From the NCBI GenBank assembly GCA_947683425.1, contig CANTUQ010000004.1, positions 10,826,001 through 10,890,000 on the forward strand: a DNA stretch of 64,000 nucleotides. The letters run 5' to 3'. The notes under the pieces were generated by a model that was given only the letters and a program-made list of their open reading frames with translations, was not told the DNA's origin and searched no databases. Below, one piece after another: positions 10,657 to 22,884 of the stretch (position 1 is the first letter of the stretch; each line of letters begins with the position of its first letter). This DNA is from Excoecaria cochinchinensis. Taxonomy: Eukaryota > Streptophyta > Magnoliopsida > Malpighiales > Euphorbiaceae. The position numbers and the translations under genes are program-made.

Positions 10657-10914
10657 CCTCTTAGTTGTTCAAAACTTGACTGACACCTTTATGACCATTC
10701 AAACTTAACTCCCTTTCGAAGCAATCTGGTCATTGGTGAAGCTATTACAGAAAATCCTTTCACGAAGCTTCTATAATATCCAGCCAACCCTAGGAAACTG
10801 TGAATTTCTAATACATTTCTGGTGACTTCCAATTCACAATCGCCTCAATTTTAGTCGGATCTACCTTTATACCTTCAAAAGACACATATGTCCCAAAAAA
10901 GACACTTCTCTTAA
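10657..10914 (-). pseudogene. E3 pol: decayed RT C-terminal/RNase H junction
   Basis: The three minus-strand frames together show scraps of the RT thumb region (for example EVSFLGTYVSFEGIKVDP and KIEAIV), with several stops and frame changes between them. Intact frames on both sides (9496-10656 and 10915-11586) place it. It is a decayed part of the same pol gene. Confidence 0.7.
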
Positions 10915-11586
10915 CTAGAATTCACACTTACTCAACTTAGCATACAACTGATGGTCCCTCAAATTCTGAAGCACAATTCTCAAGTGTTGTTTATGTTCGT
11001 TCTCATTCTTTGAGTAAACCAAAATGTCATCAATGAACACCACAATAAATTGATGCAAGTACGACCTGAATACTCTGTTCATCAGATCCAGAAATGCAGT
11101 AGGTGCATTAGTTAGCCCGAATGGCATTACTAAAACTTCATAATGTCCATACCGAGTTCTAAATGCAGTCTTGGGTATATCCTCTTTCTTTACTTGTAGC
11201 TGATAATACCCAAACCTTAACTCTATTTTGGAGAATACACCTACCCCCCTCAATTGGTCAAACAAATCCTCAATTATCGGTAGAGGATATCGATTCTTCA
11301 CTGTTACCTTATTCAATTGCCGGTAATCTATACACATTCTCATAGTTCCATCCTTTTTCTTCACAAACGGAACTGACACACTAGGCTTTATGAAGCCTCT
11401 AACCAACAACTCCTCTAATTGAGTTTTTAACTCCTTCAATTCAGTAAGAGCCATTCGATAAGGTGCTTTTGACATTGACACTGTTCCAGGTATAACATCA
11501 ATAGACAGTTCCACTTCCCTTATTGGCAGTACACCAGACAGTTCTTCTGGAAATAAATCAGGAAACTCCCTAACTATCGATATATC
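10915..11586 (-). pseudogene. E3 pol: reverse transcriptase
   Basis: The frame begins after the stop at 11587 with an FPDLFPEELSG-like linker and continues through APYRMALTELKEL and VPFVKKKDGTMRMCIDYRQ. It then carries NRYPLPIIEDLFDQL, MPFGLTNAPTAF and the catalytic FIDDILVYSK. The first catalytic Asp (usually FSKIDL) is Glu here (FSKIEL), and a residue or two is missing around SVSVPF. These changes suggest an inactive polymerase. The frame is lost at 10914. Confidence 0.88.
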
Positions 11587-12429
11587 CTAAATACTCACTT
11601 GCTCTCTTTTAGAATCTAAAGCAAGAGCCAAGTAAGCCTCGCATCCCTTACTCAAACACGGATACGCTTGTATTACCGATAACACATTAATAAGAGGATT
11701 GGCACAAATACCCGTCACAGTCATTTTATTCCCTTCACTATCACTGAGTACCACTATCTTTCTCCTACAGTTAACTACTGCCCTATGCTTACTTAACCAA
11801 TCCATGCCTAATATTAAATCAAATTCATCAAAGGGTAATTCAATCAGATCAACTGGATACACACAACCTTGCACTACTAATGGACACCCCCTATGCACTT
11901 TATTCACATTCACATTATTTCCTAACAGACTTGATACACATATATCGTATTTCACACATTCAGCATTAGGCATTTTATCCCATATCTTCTTAGTGCACAC
12001 ATAAGAATGGGTTGATTTGGGGTCAATCAATGCTAACATCTCAACATCATAACGTAAAAAGGTACCTGCTATAACCTCAGGGGCGTCATGATCCTCTCGA
12101 GCTTTCATTGCATAAGCCCAAGTTGGTGCTACAGAAGGCCTATCCACTATTTCTGACTCAGTTCCACATTTGGACTGGCCACCTCTGCCACGTCCTCTTC
12201 CTCTTCCTCTATGACCTGGTGGCAAATTAGAACCACCTCTACTCTGTTCTTGCTGATTCCCAACTACTTCACATGCCTTAGGACAATTTGCTAGAAAATT
12301 TTTAGTGCTTGCACATCTAAAGCATGCACCAGTTACTTTCCAGCACTCCCCTCTATGTCTTTTGCCACAATGAGAGCATTCATGCACTTCACCCCTGATA
12401 CCAGATGGACCTCTACCAGTCCCAGACAT
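11587..12429 (-). pseudogene. E3 gag zinc knuckle and aspartic protease
   Basis: These 280 codons start at an internal ATG and encode a cysteine motif, then CFRCASTKNFLANC near residues 36-49. The His of the CCHC knuckle is replaced by Asn. An Arg/Gly-rich linker follows, then the protease (ALIDPKSTHSY near 130, where E2 has DPG) and LILGMDWLSKHRA. A TAG at 11587-11589 separates it from RT. Loss of both the knuckle His and the protease Gly points to relaxed constraint. To the right, E4 interrupts the gene at 12436. Confidence 0.85.
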
Positions 12430-12435
12430 GGCAGC

Positions 12436-14918
12436 TGTAACACCCCTTACCTATACGTAGAGAACTTCACCCTATGAAGAGGATGAAGGTCCCTGATAGA
12501 TGAGGGTTGCCACCAGACGCTCAAACAGAACCAATCATTGCACACCAATTACATATACAAATGAATAAATTAAAATTTCTTAATTTATCAGAGAATTGGC
12601 CATAGAGCAAAATATTGCATTTCATTAATATAACAAAAGTGACTTTACATATTCCAAAAAGATACAAAAGTGCCTCAGCACAACTGAATAGTTACATATA
12701 ACTAGTAACAAAACCATTTACATAATATTCTTTACATAGCTTCAAGAATACAAGACTATAACACATACAAAAAGAATGCAAGGCCTAAACTATAAAATCT
12801 TTTATCCACTAGTCGTGTTGGCCCTGCTGATGCGGAACGCGCTGCTCAAAACCCTCAAAACCTTCCACACCTGCACGGATAAAACACCCGTGCTAAGCGA
12901 AATCGCTTAGTGGGGAAAAAGAGATGCACAACGACCACTCACAGTGGCGTCAACAAAGAATCACAAGCTAATGGCACAATCAATTATTGAGTTCTCAAAG
13001 ATAAAGTCAATGCGTGGAAACACAATAAACATAATATTCATATGCTCATATACTATATACAATTCATCGTAATACACAATATATTTCAGAATTCATATAC
13101 ATTAACAATATTGCACCTGCTTTAACCAAAATAGTGGATAACGAGTACGCATAGATACCTGAAGGTATCAACACTATTCTCATAACACATAGATACCCGA
13201 AGGTATCAAAACACTCTTTTGATTTTGTTCCAAAACATTTTCGCATAGATTCAATACACCGGGATCATGAAGATCCAGTCGGGGGACCTGATCAGGGTCC
13301 AAATTATACACTAGCTGCAGCAACACTAACTCTATTAGGCATGCCTAACTATCCACTTATTCGACTCTAGCAGGTCATGCATAAATCAAATCATGTTTTA
13401 ATTCGCAATATATGTAATTTGTCATGCGTAATTCATATAGATATAGTCATATAACAAATTCATATAACAAACGGTAGGAACAAGACAAGAAAAAGACATT
13501 TAAAGTTCATTTTTGTAAAATTGGGTACATGAGAAAACAGAGCAAAATGGGGTCTCTGTCGCACTCGCGACTAAGTCGCGCTCGTGATAGAAAGGCATCG
13601 GACACAAGTCATGCTGAGGGACATGACTCGTGTCGGATGTCTCTCGACCCCAGTCATGCTTCAGAGCATGACATGCTGAGGAAGCCACAACAGCACGAGT
13701 CGTGCTGAATGAGCACGAGTCATACTGCTCAAGTACGAGTCGTGCTTCATCAACACGAGTCGTGCTGATCCTCACCTGCTGCCATCGCCCTGCTGAGATG
13801 CATAACTCGCACACACAAAAGGGAGCACGAGTCAGATAGCCAACGATTCTTCAAACCAAACACGCGAGAGCTGGAAATTCTCTTCTGTCGCGCTCGCGAC
13901 AGGAGCGGGATTTCCAGTCCCCAGCAAAATGTAAACCCAGAATTTCCCTCCAAACCAAAATCATTTTGACCCAAATCACTCCCAACTCCATCTTACTACA
14001 AATTAAGCCTTCCAAACACCATAACCAACATAAAACAACATATTTCCACAATTAATTTCAAAATCAATCATCAATTCACAAATCAAGATTTCAAAAATCA
14101 CCAAAACCAGAAAATTATGAAGCAAAGTTCAATCAACTTCATATTTGATCCAATAACTCAATAATTGTGCTACCTAACTCATTAAAACTCAAAACCCATA
14201 TCATATTTACCAATACAAGCGTATTTACACATCATAAATTCCAGAATTTCATGCATATCTCAAAACCCATTTATGAACATCAAATCAAAGCAAATTCCCA
14301 AACCTGGAATTAATGAACCTCCAATTAAGAGGCTCCACTCCCGCTCGCTACTTCCTTGCCCTTGGATTCTCTAGGAGGATTCTCTGAACCACAAAACCCA
14401 ACAACACCAAACATGTTTAAACCCTAACTCACAATTACAAAAGCTCATCTAAAGAAAAGGAAGAAGAATTATTACTTATCACTTACCACACCAGCTTAGG
14501 CTACCCAAAACTCACTAGAATTTGCAGCAAAAGGAAGAATTCAAGAAGAAATAAAGAAGAGAAGAAGAGAAGAATGAAGGTAACGGGAAAGAGGAAGAAG
14601 ATGAAGAAGAAGAAGCGTAAAGAGGAAAGGAAATCAGCTGAAATCATTCTCTTTCTTTCCCCAATACTTATCCTCTCACTTGCCACATGTCACTCTCTCA
14701 AGAGGGAAAACACACCCAACTCTCATCCTCCATAACTTACCCAATTCTAGTCTCTTAACATACACTACTCTCATATACGCACTCACACTAGAACATAGCC
14801 CAATACACACACATAATAACTTAATTCAATTAACATAACACATACTCAACATTAACCACATACACACACACATACACTCTTAAGTCTCACTCTACTAGGA
14901 TAGTTTCGGGGTGTTACA
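12436..14918 (-). repeat. 3' LTR of E4
   Basis: This 2,483-bp LTR begins (plus-strand view) TGTAACACCCC and ends GGGGTGTTACA. It contains the double stem-loop (12872-12916), the palindrome TTAGGCATGCCTAA (13335-13348) and an array of short inverted repeats (13555-13890). The array mixes GTCGCGCTCGTGA-type and CACGAGTCGTGCTG-type units. No frame inside it is supported. The stop codon of E4 pol (TAA, 14914-14916) overlaps the LTR border. Confidence 0.88.
12872..12916 (-). other. Conserved double stem-loop in E4 LTR
   Basis: In element orientation the sequence reads CTAAGCG-ATTT-CGCTTAG, followed at once by GCACGG-(9 nt)-CCGTGC. Both form clean stems. Equivalent tandem hairpins are present in the LTRs of E1 and E2 and in the 4.2-kb solo LTR. 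Its role is unknown. Its place in the downstream half of the LTR would suit an RNA 3'-end or packaging/dimer function, which is inference. Confidence 0.6.
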
Positions 14919-15543
14919 ATACTCCCCTCCTTAACAGAATTTCATCCTCGAAATTCTCACGTGATCCAAATAGTTGAGGATACTGAGTTCTCATTGCCTC
15001 TTCTGGTTCTCAGGTCGCTTCCTTAACACCGTGATGCTGCCAAAGCACTTTAATCAACGGTATCTGCTTATTCCAAAGCTGCCTGACCTCTCTAGTCAAA
15101 ATCTCTTTCAGTTCCTCATCAAAAGAGAAATCTGGCTGAACTCGAATATCTTGTACTTTGAGCACATGTGATGGATCTGATCGGTAGTGACGGAGCATAA
15201 ACACATGAAAGACATCATGTAACTTGGCTAACTCTATCGGTAATGCTAACCGATAAGCCACCGGACCAATCTTTTCCAAGATCTCATAGGGTCCAATAAA
15301 CCAGGGACTCAACTTTCCTTTCTTACCAAAACGGAGAACCTTTCGCCACGGCGAAACTTTCAAAAAGACCTTGTCACCAACTTCATATTGAATATCCCTA
15401 CACTTCAAATTAGCATACGATCGCTGTCTGTCTTTGGCTGCTTTTAGATTCTGCTGTATAACTCTAACTTTCTCTTCAGTGTCTCTCACTATCTCCGGAC
15501 CTATCATAACTCTTTTTGATAATTCAGTCCAACACACCGGTAT
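14914..15543 (-). pseudogene. E4 pol: integrase C-terminus and chromodomain
   Basis: The frame carries CWTELSKRVMIGPE, GDKVFLKVSPWRKVL, KLSPWFIGPYEIL, ALPIELAKLHDVFHV and the chromodomain block REVRQLWNKQIPLIKVLWQHH, then KEAT. At 15010-15012 it meets TGA where E2 and E3 have Trp (EEATWEP). Beyond the stop the frame resumes with a short EPEE...NFEDEILLRRG tail and ends at a TAA inside the LTR. Together with the upstream half (15544-16691) this is a single broken gene. Confidence 0.88.
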
Positions 15544-16691
15544 TCAACATCTTCGCCCATACAACATTTCATAAGGTGCCATTCCCATGCTTGCCTTATG
15601 ACTATTATTATATGCAAATTCCATCAAAGGCACATATCGATCCCAATTTCCTAAATATTCCAAAGCACAACCCCGAAGCATGTCTTCAAGAATCTGAATA
15701 ACTCTCTCGGACTGACCATCGGTCTGCGGATGAAAGGTTGTGCTAAAATTTAACCGAGTACCCAAAGCTGACTGAAGTTCTTTCCAAAACTTGGACGTAA
15801 ACCGAGGATCTCGATCAGACACAATGGATAACGGAACCCCATGAAGCCTGACTATTTCTTTCACATAAATCTCTGCCAACTTGTCCATAGAATAGTCTAA
15901 CCGAATAGGCAAGAAGTGCGCTGACTTCGATAACCTGTCAACTATGACCCACACTGAATCATGCTTGCGCTGCGTCGACGGCAAGCCAGATACAAAATCC
16001 ATCGTAACATCATCCCATTTCCACTGAGGAATGGGTAAGGGGTTAAGCAATCCCGATGGAACCTGATGTTCAACTTTCACTTGCTGGTAGACCAAACATT
16101 TTGAAACAAATTCCACTATGTCCTTCTTCATACCCGGCCACCAATAATACTGCTTAAGATCTCGGTACATCTTATCTCCACCCGAATGCGTATTGAAAAT
16201 CGATGAATGGGCCTCTTGCAAAAGCTTCTTTTTCACATCACCCACAGCCGGTACACATAACTGATTCCCAGGCTTAAGCACTCCTTCACTATCCATGGAA
16301 AATTCAGTTCGCTTACCATCTTTCACTGCTTGACATACACGTTGCAAAACCGAATCACTCAACTGTGTAGTTATAATCTCTTGCTTCAAACTCGGTCTAG
16401 CTTTTAACTGAGCAATCAATGCGCCTTTTGAATCAAATCTCCATCTTCCTCTCCTAAGAGACAAAGCCGACATTGATTTCCTACTAAGGGCATCCGCTAC
16501 GACATTCGCTTTACCCGGATGATAGTCAACAATACAATCATAGTCCTTGAACAGTTCTAACCACCTTCGCTGTCTCAAATTCAACTCTTTTCGAGTCAAC
16601 AGATACTTCAGACTCTTATGATCGGTGAAGATTCTGCACTTTTCTCCATACAAATTGTGCCGCCACACCTTAAGTGCAAACACTACCTCCC
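15544..16691 (-). pseudogene. E4 pol: RNase H C-terminal part and integrase
   Basis: The frame reads VVFALKVWRHNLYGEKC, FTDHKSLKYLLTRK, YHPGKANVVADALSRKS, integrase zinc finger and core with DFVSGLP, VSDRDPRF and HPQTDGQSERVIQILEDML, ending LYGRRC at a TGA (15544-15546). E2 and E3 have Arg at that stop. The last zinc-binding Cys is Tyr (CLVYQQ instead of CLTCQQ), so the finger is probably dead. The first residues right of 16691 do not belong to pol. They come from the adjoining Tat LTR. Confidence 0.88.
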
Positions 16692-17513
16692 TCGTGCGCG
16701 CTGGCATCTCTCACTAGCATGTCTGTCGCAGCGTGAGCGGGTGTCGCTCATGCGCTGGTGCGCGCCAGCTCGTTGCTCGCCTGCGAAGGGCGGCGGTTGC
16801 CCCTAGTCTGTCAAAGATGCGATTTTCAGCCAATTTTCGAGATTTTTTTTGATAAAATTTGATTTTTAATCATTTTTTCAGGGATTTTTAAAGATAAATC
16901 CGATTTTTGAACCCAAATAAAGAAGAATTTGATAAAAATGCAATCTCTTTCTCTTAATTAAATAGGTTTTCTCTAAAAATTATATAAATAGAAAAAATAA
17001 AGAAAGAGAAGGAGGAGACTATCTTTTAGGTTAAAAATTTTATTTTTTTTCTCTTCTTCTTCAAGAGATTTTCTTCTACATCTTTTTAGTTCTTCTTCTT
17101 AAAAGAAATCTCTTAACGTTTTAAAAATTAATTCTTAATCAATAATTTTTCTCGAGATAAAGAAAATAATTTTTTATTCTTGAAAATTTTTATTTTCTTC
17201 CATTAATTTTTTAAAGAAATTTTCTTTCTTAGAATAAAACTCCAATTTTTATTATTTTTAATTCTAATTTTGTGCATTAAAAAAAGAAAATAAATAATAT
17301 TTTTCCCTTCATCGAATCTGAATTCTAAAGGTAAATATTTTATGCTCAATCCCTTACTTTTATTTTCTTTTATTTATTTTTATTCATAGTCAATTAGTTT
17401 CCATGTAGATTTTTAGATCTGTTGTGTATTTATTTATTTTATGTGATGTTAGTCACAGGATTAATAGTCTTTAGCATTTTTTATTCCTTTTTTATTTATT
17501 TGATTATTCATTC

Positions 17514-17572
<59 letters not shown>

Positions 17573-18090
17573 GTACTAATTTATTAATATGTTAATTTAT
17601 TTGTTTCATCATGTCATTTGTCATTCATAATGCATTTATTTATTTATTTTAATTTATTATTTATTATTTTATGTGTTTAATTGATTTTTTAATTTAATTA
17701 CTAACATTAATTTTATTTTTATTTGTTTTTTTATTCCAATATTTGTTTTCCTTGTTTGGGCATTCTCGCGAGTAAATGGGGAGATCCATAAGACTCGTTT
17801 GGCTTTGACTTATTATTTTTATTATTTATATTATTATCTTTATTTTGGCTTTTTATTTATTTTGTCAATGTAATTTGTAATAAAATTATTTATTTTATGC
17901 ACGTTTAAAATAAAATCATAAAAAGTATTTTTATTATTAAATTGAGTTTTTTCTAATAAAATAGGACCAATGTCCTAATTTTCCCATTAAAATAAACTGT
18001 CACCTTTAATATTTTTTCTCTTAAATATGCATGCAAGAACCAATGTTCTCATCCTTGATAAATATCCCATCTTTTGTATGATTTACATTT
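16692..18090 (+). repeat. Tat-type LTR, left part (5'-truncated)
   Basis: A GC-rich island of GCGCGCTGG/CCAGC palindromes (16692-16800) is followed by AT-rich sequence with TATAAATA at 16983-16990 and an ATT microsatellite (17516-17572). Next comes a TTGGGCATTCTCGCGAGT motif shared with the LTRs at 8130 and 25080. The start of the LTR is missing because it is fused to E4 pol. At 18090 it is interrupted by a solo LTR and continues at 22323. Confidence 0.8.
17516..17572. repeat. ATT microsatellite in Tat LTR
   Basis: This is a pure run of about 19 ATT units. ATT arrays occupy the same relative place in the other Tat LTRs (24531-24790, 26816-26867, 44897-44957) with different lengths. Confidence 0.95.
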
Positions 18091-18974
18091 TGTAATGGCC
18101 TCACAACCGGGTTAGCTGGAAATAAATTTTTCTCGATAGTGAATAGTGATACCAGGGTCAATAGTACCTACCGGAGTCAAAAAAATTTATTTGATTATTG
18201 GAAAGTATAAGTTACAGTGAGTTTGAGGTTAAAATGTGGAGTAAAATTGATATCAAGTATGGCATCAAAAGTCGAAAATAAGAAAAAGTCATGGATTCGG
18301 TGTGAATAGTAACTAGTTTGACTGAGTGTTCGATCGGACTGTAAAGGATGCTACGGATCTTAGAAAAATAATCTGAAAATATGGACGCGCTCGTATGAAT
18401 AAGTAGAATCATATGGTAATGAAAAATTAACTTTTGGTGACACTAAAAAATTGGGTTATCGGACTGATAAATAATTACCGGAGCAGGAAATAATTTTTGA
18501 TTGACCCCAAAATATTATTGGAGTTTAATTAATATGTGTTAAGAATCATGGAGTCATTTTTATGAGTAATTAAGCTTAGAAAGTAAGGAAAAATAAATGA
18601 TTTCAGTTTAAATAGTATCAATTGACCGAAACTTTAAAATAGCAAATGATATCCAAAATTGATGAAAATATTTAGATTAGCTGTAGATGATATGAAGGAA
18701 TTTTTGGTAGTAAAAGGAGAACTTTTCGAGGACATTGAAAATTTACTGATCGGACTGTTTGAGTGAACCGGACCTAAAACGGACTCCGATTGAGGTAAAA
18801 TTTGGTGTATAGCCTAGTTTTTATATGATATGAATTAGAAAATTAATTTTGGGAGAATTTGAGCGTGGTAAAAGAGAAAATTAAATTAAGAGTGCAAATT
18901 GAGCCATAAAAGTGGTTTGAGTTTGGATTGGTTGGCCCAACTTGGTTGGACCTTAAACCAACCCAAAAACCCAC

Positions 18975-18980
18975 TATAAA
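18975..18980 (+). promoter_or_regulatory. Putative TATA box of the 4.2-kb LTR
   Basis: TATAAA occurs in the context CCACTATAAAAGCCCC about 885 bp into the LTR, in a locally GC-richer stretch. A pyrimidine-rich transcript-start-like region follows. This is motif evidence only. Confidence 0.45.
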
Positions 18981-21956
18981 AGCCCCAAAAATCTGTATGT
19001 TTGCCCAGATTTTTCCAGTAGCCTTTCTCCTTTCTTTTCTCCCTCACCCGAAGCCATTTCTTCTTCCTCTTTAATGTGATTTCTTCCATTTTTCTTCGAA
19101 TTCTTCTTCAATCCAAGCTTTTAGCCTGATTAGCAGCCCCTAATGAAGGTTAGCCCTAATTTTTGAAGTTGGTGAAGATTAAGAGAGAAATCAAAATTCT
19201 AGGTTTTGGAGAAAGAAGAGGTAAGCTAGAAATGATGAATTTAATTGATTTCTTTAGTTCTTATAGCTAGATTAAGTTGTGTAGTTGCATCTCTTCTTCT
19301 TCTTTATTGGTAAGATTTAAGATTTATATGGAAATTATGGTTAGTAGAGATGATAACATGTAATTTTATGGGTTTTGATGAGGACTTTGAATGGTGATAA
19401 CTATGAAAGAGTGAGAAAGCAAGAAAGAAAGAGCTAATGAAGATGAAGGAGCCATCAAATGAAGTTTGGGAATTATTGTGCTAATTCTTATGTTAATGAA
19501 GAATTATTGATGGATTGAATGTTTTGCAGTGTTTGTATATTTGTTATGTTGATTTGGATTGAATTTGGTGAATTGATGGTGTCCAATTAATTGATTATGG
19601 GTTTATTGAATTACCTAGTACAATTCTGTCAAAAGGGTGGATTGACCTTTGGTGACTCTTTTAGATATTAGTAGATTTCAATAACTCTAAATTGAGTGAT
19701 TATAGTACCGTTAGAACCATGACATCAATACCTACAAAAGTCCTAGAAATGATAATGAGCTAATTCCCGCTCTAAAACTCCTAAAAGTTGCAAAAACTGA
19801 AAGCTTTTTATTTTGGCCGAGTAGTTAGAACCAGTTTTGTCATTGATGTTGTCTGACCTCAGTCCGGTCTTTAGGCCATAACTCGAGTTAGGAACCTACA
19901 AATTGGGTGATTCTAGATTAATCTGAACCATAACTTCCGTACCTACAAATGTCTTAGAAATAGCCATAATTTATTTCTAGCTCTAAGGTCTCTAAAATTG
20001 TAAAAAATAGCAGCCTTTTTCCTGGAACAGGGCTTTAGAGCAGTCTCTGTTTATGATGTCATATCTTCTAGGTTACAGATCCAAATGACCAGAAATTTGT
20101 TCCATTAGATAGTTACATCTTTGGAATCATTTGTTAACAAGATAAGGCTGGCAAAGAATGATGTTTACTTGTTGATTATGAGTGTATAATTAGGTTGAAA
20201 ATACTATTTTTCCAGAAAAACACAGATGTGCCTGATAAGCACAACTTTTCTCTCGAAAACATAGCTGTGCTTTCAGAAACACAGCTGCGCTTTCAGAAAC
20301 ACAGTTGCACCCGAAAAGCATAGCTATGCCTGCTGAAACACAGCCGTGTTTTAGCATGATTTCTTTTGTTTATGATCTAACTTATGAATTTTGCTACCAA
20401 ATGAACTCGATTTTAAACCAAATTAAATATGATGATTATTTAGCAAATAATAAATTATATTGGTTAAGTTTTTGTGTTATTTTATGAATTATTCGTATGA
20501 TTTAGTTTTCGTTTTAAATCTATTTTTAACTTGAACTCCCTGAAACTTGTTTGGTATATTCGAACGAATTGTGATTAAAGGATTGACCAGAAATATATTG
20601 GACTATAATATAAATAATATGATAGGTATTAAATTAATGATATGCAAATAACATTATGCAAGATATTATTTAATAGATATTTAGTAATATTAAATAATAT
20701 ATATCCGGACCTTACACTGTTAAATAGGAAATTTCAAGAAATACACAGATTATTATTTTATGATGTATAATTTATTATCTGATCTATTTTCTGATCTGTT
20801 AACTAATTATATGTGCATTGTGTTTTTACACATTAGATTAGAGTATGTAGAACTACGTGGTTCTGATTCCAAATTCTTGAGATACGTAGAAAGTTTGGAA
20901 TATTTATTGCAAGTCCAAACCAAATTATTAGAAATGGATGTGTACCTAGAAATGTACAAGTTCTTGGAAGTGTTAAAATGTGAAAGACCTGATTTTTGAT
21001 ATGTTTTGATGTGAATTAATGGAATGGCTATGTTAATTAACATGTAATTATGCTAAATGGATATAAATGATATTAAAAGAATTTATGGTTAATTATTGAC
21101 ATGGTGGCCGAATGGTTTACATGTGTGTATCCATGTATATCGTGATGACATGATGAATTAATGACATGACATGGCATAAGAATAAAAAAAATAATGGAAT
21201 AGTATGATGAAATTCCATGAAAAGTATGATTGGTAATTTAAAAATATAAAAAAATGGAATAATGATGCTCTATGTAATAATCTGGTAGTCAAGTCTAGTT
21301 CAGGATATGTTGGCTAGCCATAGGGACATAAGACCGCGGCTATGAGCATGACAGGCCAATGACGGTCCTACTTTATTGTATTGAAATGTTTAAAAGTCGA
21401 ATAAAATGTTTTGGAATGTATTTTAAGATAGGGGTGGTCCTTCGGGGTCCTCTGGTATGTTTGTGAGCTTTTGGGGTGTACGTCTCATTTATCCAGTGCA
21501 TAGATTTCTGCCAGCTTTATACTAGGGGCATAAATGAGTATAAATGATTTGAAAGTGATTAACTCCTCAGATAATGAGTAGGCCTTTATTGATTGGCTAA
21601 ATGAGGAGCCAAATATAATGAAGCGTTAATTGCATAAGTATGTAAATATGAAGTTAAGCTATCATATGTGGAAAATTAATGATAAATAATAAGTGCAGAT
21701 TGAAAGAAGGTTATAGAATATGTTAAATGTTTTAAAAAGGTATCGCTAATAAAATGACTGGGTAAATGTATAATGAGTTAATGAGTAAATGAGTGTATGC
21801 GACGATTGTATGTGCAAATATTTGTTAGATGTTATGAATGTGGAAATGCCTATCTTATTGAATGAAGTGAGGTTATATAATTGCTATAAGTGCGTATTAA
21901 ATGAATGTTATGTTGACAACTACTGTGAGTGATCATTTATATTATGTTGATATATT

Positions 21957-22000
21957 CCCCACTAAGCTTTAAGTTTAGCACGGGTGTTTCATCCATGTAG
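21957..22000 (+). other. Conserved double stem-loop in the 4.2-kb LTR
   Basis: CTAAGCT-TTA-AGTTTAG forms a seven-pair stem with one G-U pair, followed by GCACGG...CCATGT, which pairs with one mismatch. This is the same two-hairpin module as in the E1, E2 and E4 LTRs, although the surrounding LTR sequence is barely alignable by eye. Confidence 0.55.
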
Positions 22001-22317
22001 GTTTGAAGATAGAAGAGTCGCCAGGGACATTCCGCAGCAGTCAAGGCCAACAGTCTGTAGGAGTATCTTAATAAAATTGTAATTGTTAATTGTAATGTTA
22101 TGAACTATGGCTTCATTAGTAAAGGATATGTATATAATATGTCTATAGTAAAAGTATTATATGAATTGGTATATAAAAGTATTGTGTATAAAAAAAAATT
22201 ATAACTCTGTTTTTGATATTGTTTCTGTAGTGTTTTGTCTGGTAGCATCCTTTACTTGTCGTCGTCCTCCAACCATATTACTGTGTGGAGGGCCACGTAC
22301 GGGTAAGGGGTGTTACA

Positions 22318-22884
22318 CATTTCCTTTTTATTGGAGGTTGTATTCCACCCCGGTTTATTGTAAATTATTGTACTTTTATCTACTTTATGCTTGATTTACT
22401 TTTATTTGCCGCTTCCATTATGTGATTGATTTGCGCTTTAATTATTGCATTAAATTGTATGAGAAAATGAATGAAATTTTAAATTCAAAACTTGAATGTA
22501 ACTTTGACCAAGGTATGAATAAGAGTGGAGTCCCGAACCCTCTCTAGTCTTAGACTTCACGAAGTTAAATGAGCCTTTCCAATGTTCTATTGGGAAGAAA
22601 ATTCCAAAATATCTCCCGCTGCCCAAAATAGACTCATACGCATCATCTTGGGTTTCATGAGGTAGATGAACCTTTCCAGCGTTCTAATGGAATGGGAATT
22701 CCAAAATATCTCTTGTTGCCCAAAATAGACACATACGCACTGTCTTAGGATTAGTGAGGCTACATGAACTTTCCCAATGTTTTATTGTGTGGCGACTCTA
22801 AAGCACCTCTTATTTTCCAAAATAGACACACTTATAATCCTTACAAATCTTATGAACCTCTCTCGAATACCCTAAATGCGGGTT
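22318..22884 (+). repeat. Tat-type LTR, right part (3'-truncated)
   Basis: This continues the LTR at 16692-18090 after the 4.2-kb insertion. It has TTGGAGGTTGTATTCC, the GGCGACTC and GAACCTCTC-like blocks seen at the 3' ends of the other Tat LTRs, and CCCTAAATGCGGG near 22871. The expected GCGTCACA terminus is missing. Sequence from about 22885 onward is Tekay gag/pol in the opposite orientation. Confidence 0.75.

Larger units (their letters stand above)
2940..12435 (-). mobile_element. E3: Tekay/Del-like chromovirus, truncated and interrupted
   Basis: This is an older minus-strand Ty3/gypsy element. Its 3' LTR (left end gone, ~2940-5749) is followed to the right by a chromodomain/integrase end, integrase, RNase H, RT, protease and a gag zinc knuckle, all read leftward. 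It has been cut by a tRNA-like hairpin element (3685-4802), by a solo Tat LTR (6077-9024) and by E4 at 12436. The 5' half of gag and the 5' LTR are not visible in the window. Lineage is inferred from the C-terminal chromodomain and from the similarity of its gag and pol to E2 and E4. Confidence 0.85.
12436..16691 (-). mobile_element. E4: Tekay/Del-like chromovirus inserted in E3 gag, 5' part missing
   Basis: The 3' LTR (12436-14918) joins directly to a polypurine tract and a pol gene read leftward up to about 16691. There the RNase H frame stops abruptly and Tat LTR sequence begins. Gag, RT and the 5' LTR are therefore lost. The left border lies inside E3 gag, which makes E4 younger than E3. 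The target duplication cannot be tested because the right end is gone. Confidence 0.85.
18091..22317 (+). mobile_element. 4.2-kb solo LTR, probably Tekay-related
   Basis: The insertion starts TGTAATGGCC, ends AGGGGTGTTACA, and is flanked by CATTT (18086-18090 and 22318-22322). Within 4,227 bp there is no gag or pol frame, so it is best explained as a very long solo LTR. A TATAAA lies at 18975-18980. A small array built around CACAGCTGTGCTTTC-like palindromes lies at 20220-20345. A double stem-loop similar to that in the E1, E2 and E4 LTRs is at 21957-22000, followed as in E2 by AGAGTCGCC and CAAGCCAAC-like sequence. A secondary insertion inside it cannot be excluded. The last 50 bp resemble the Tekay LTR ends. 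Confidence 0.85.
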
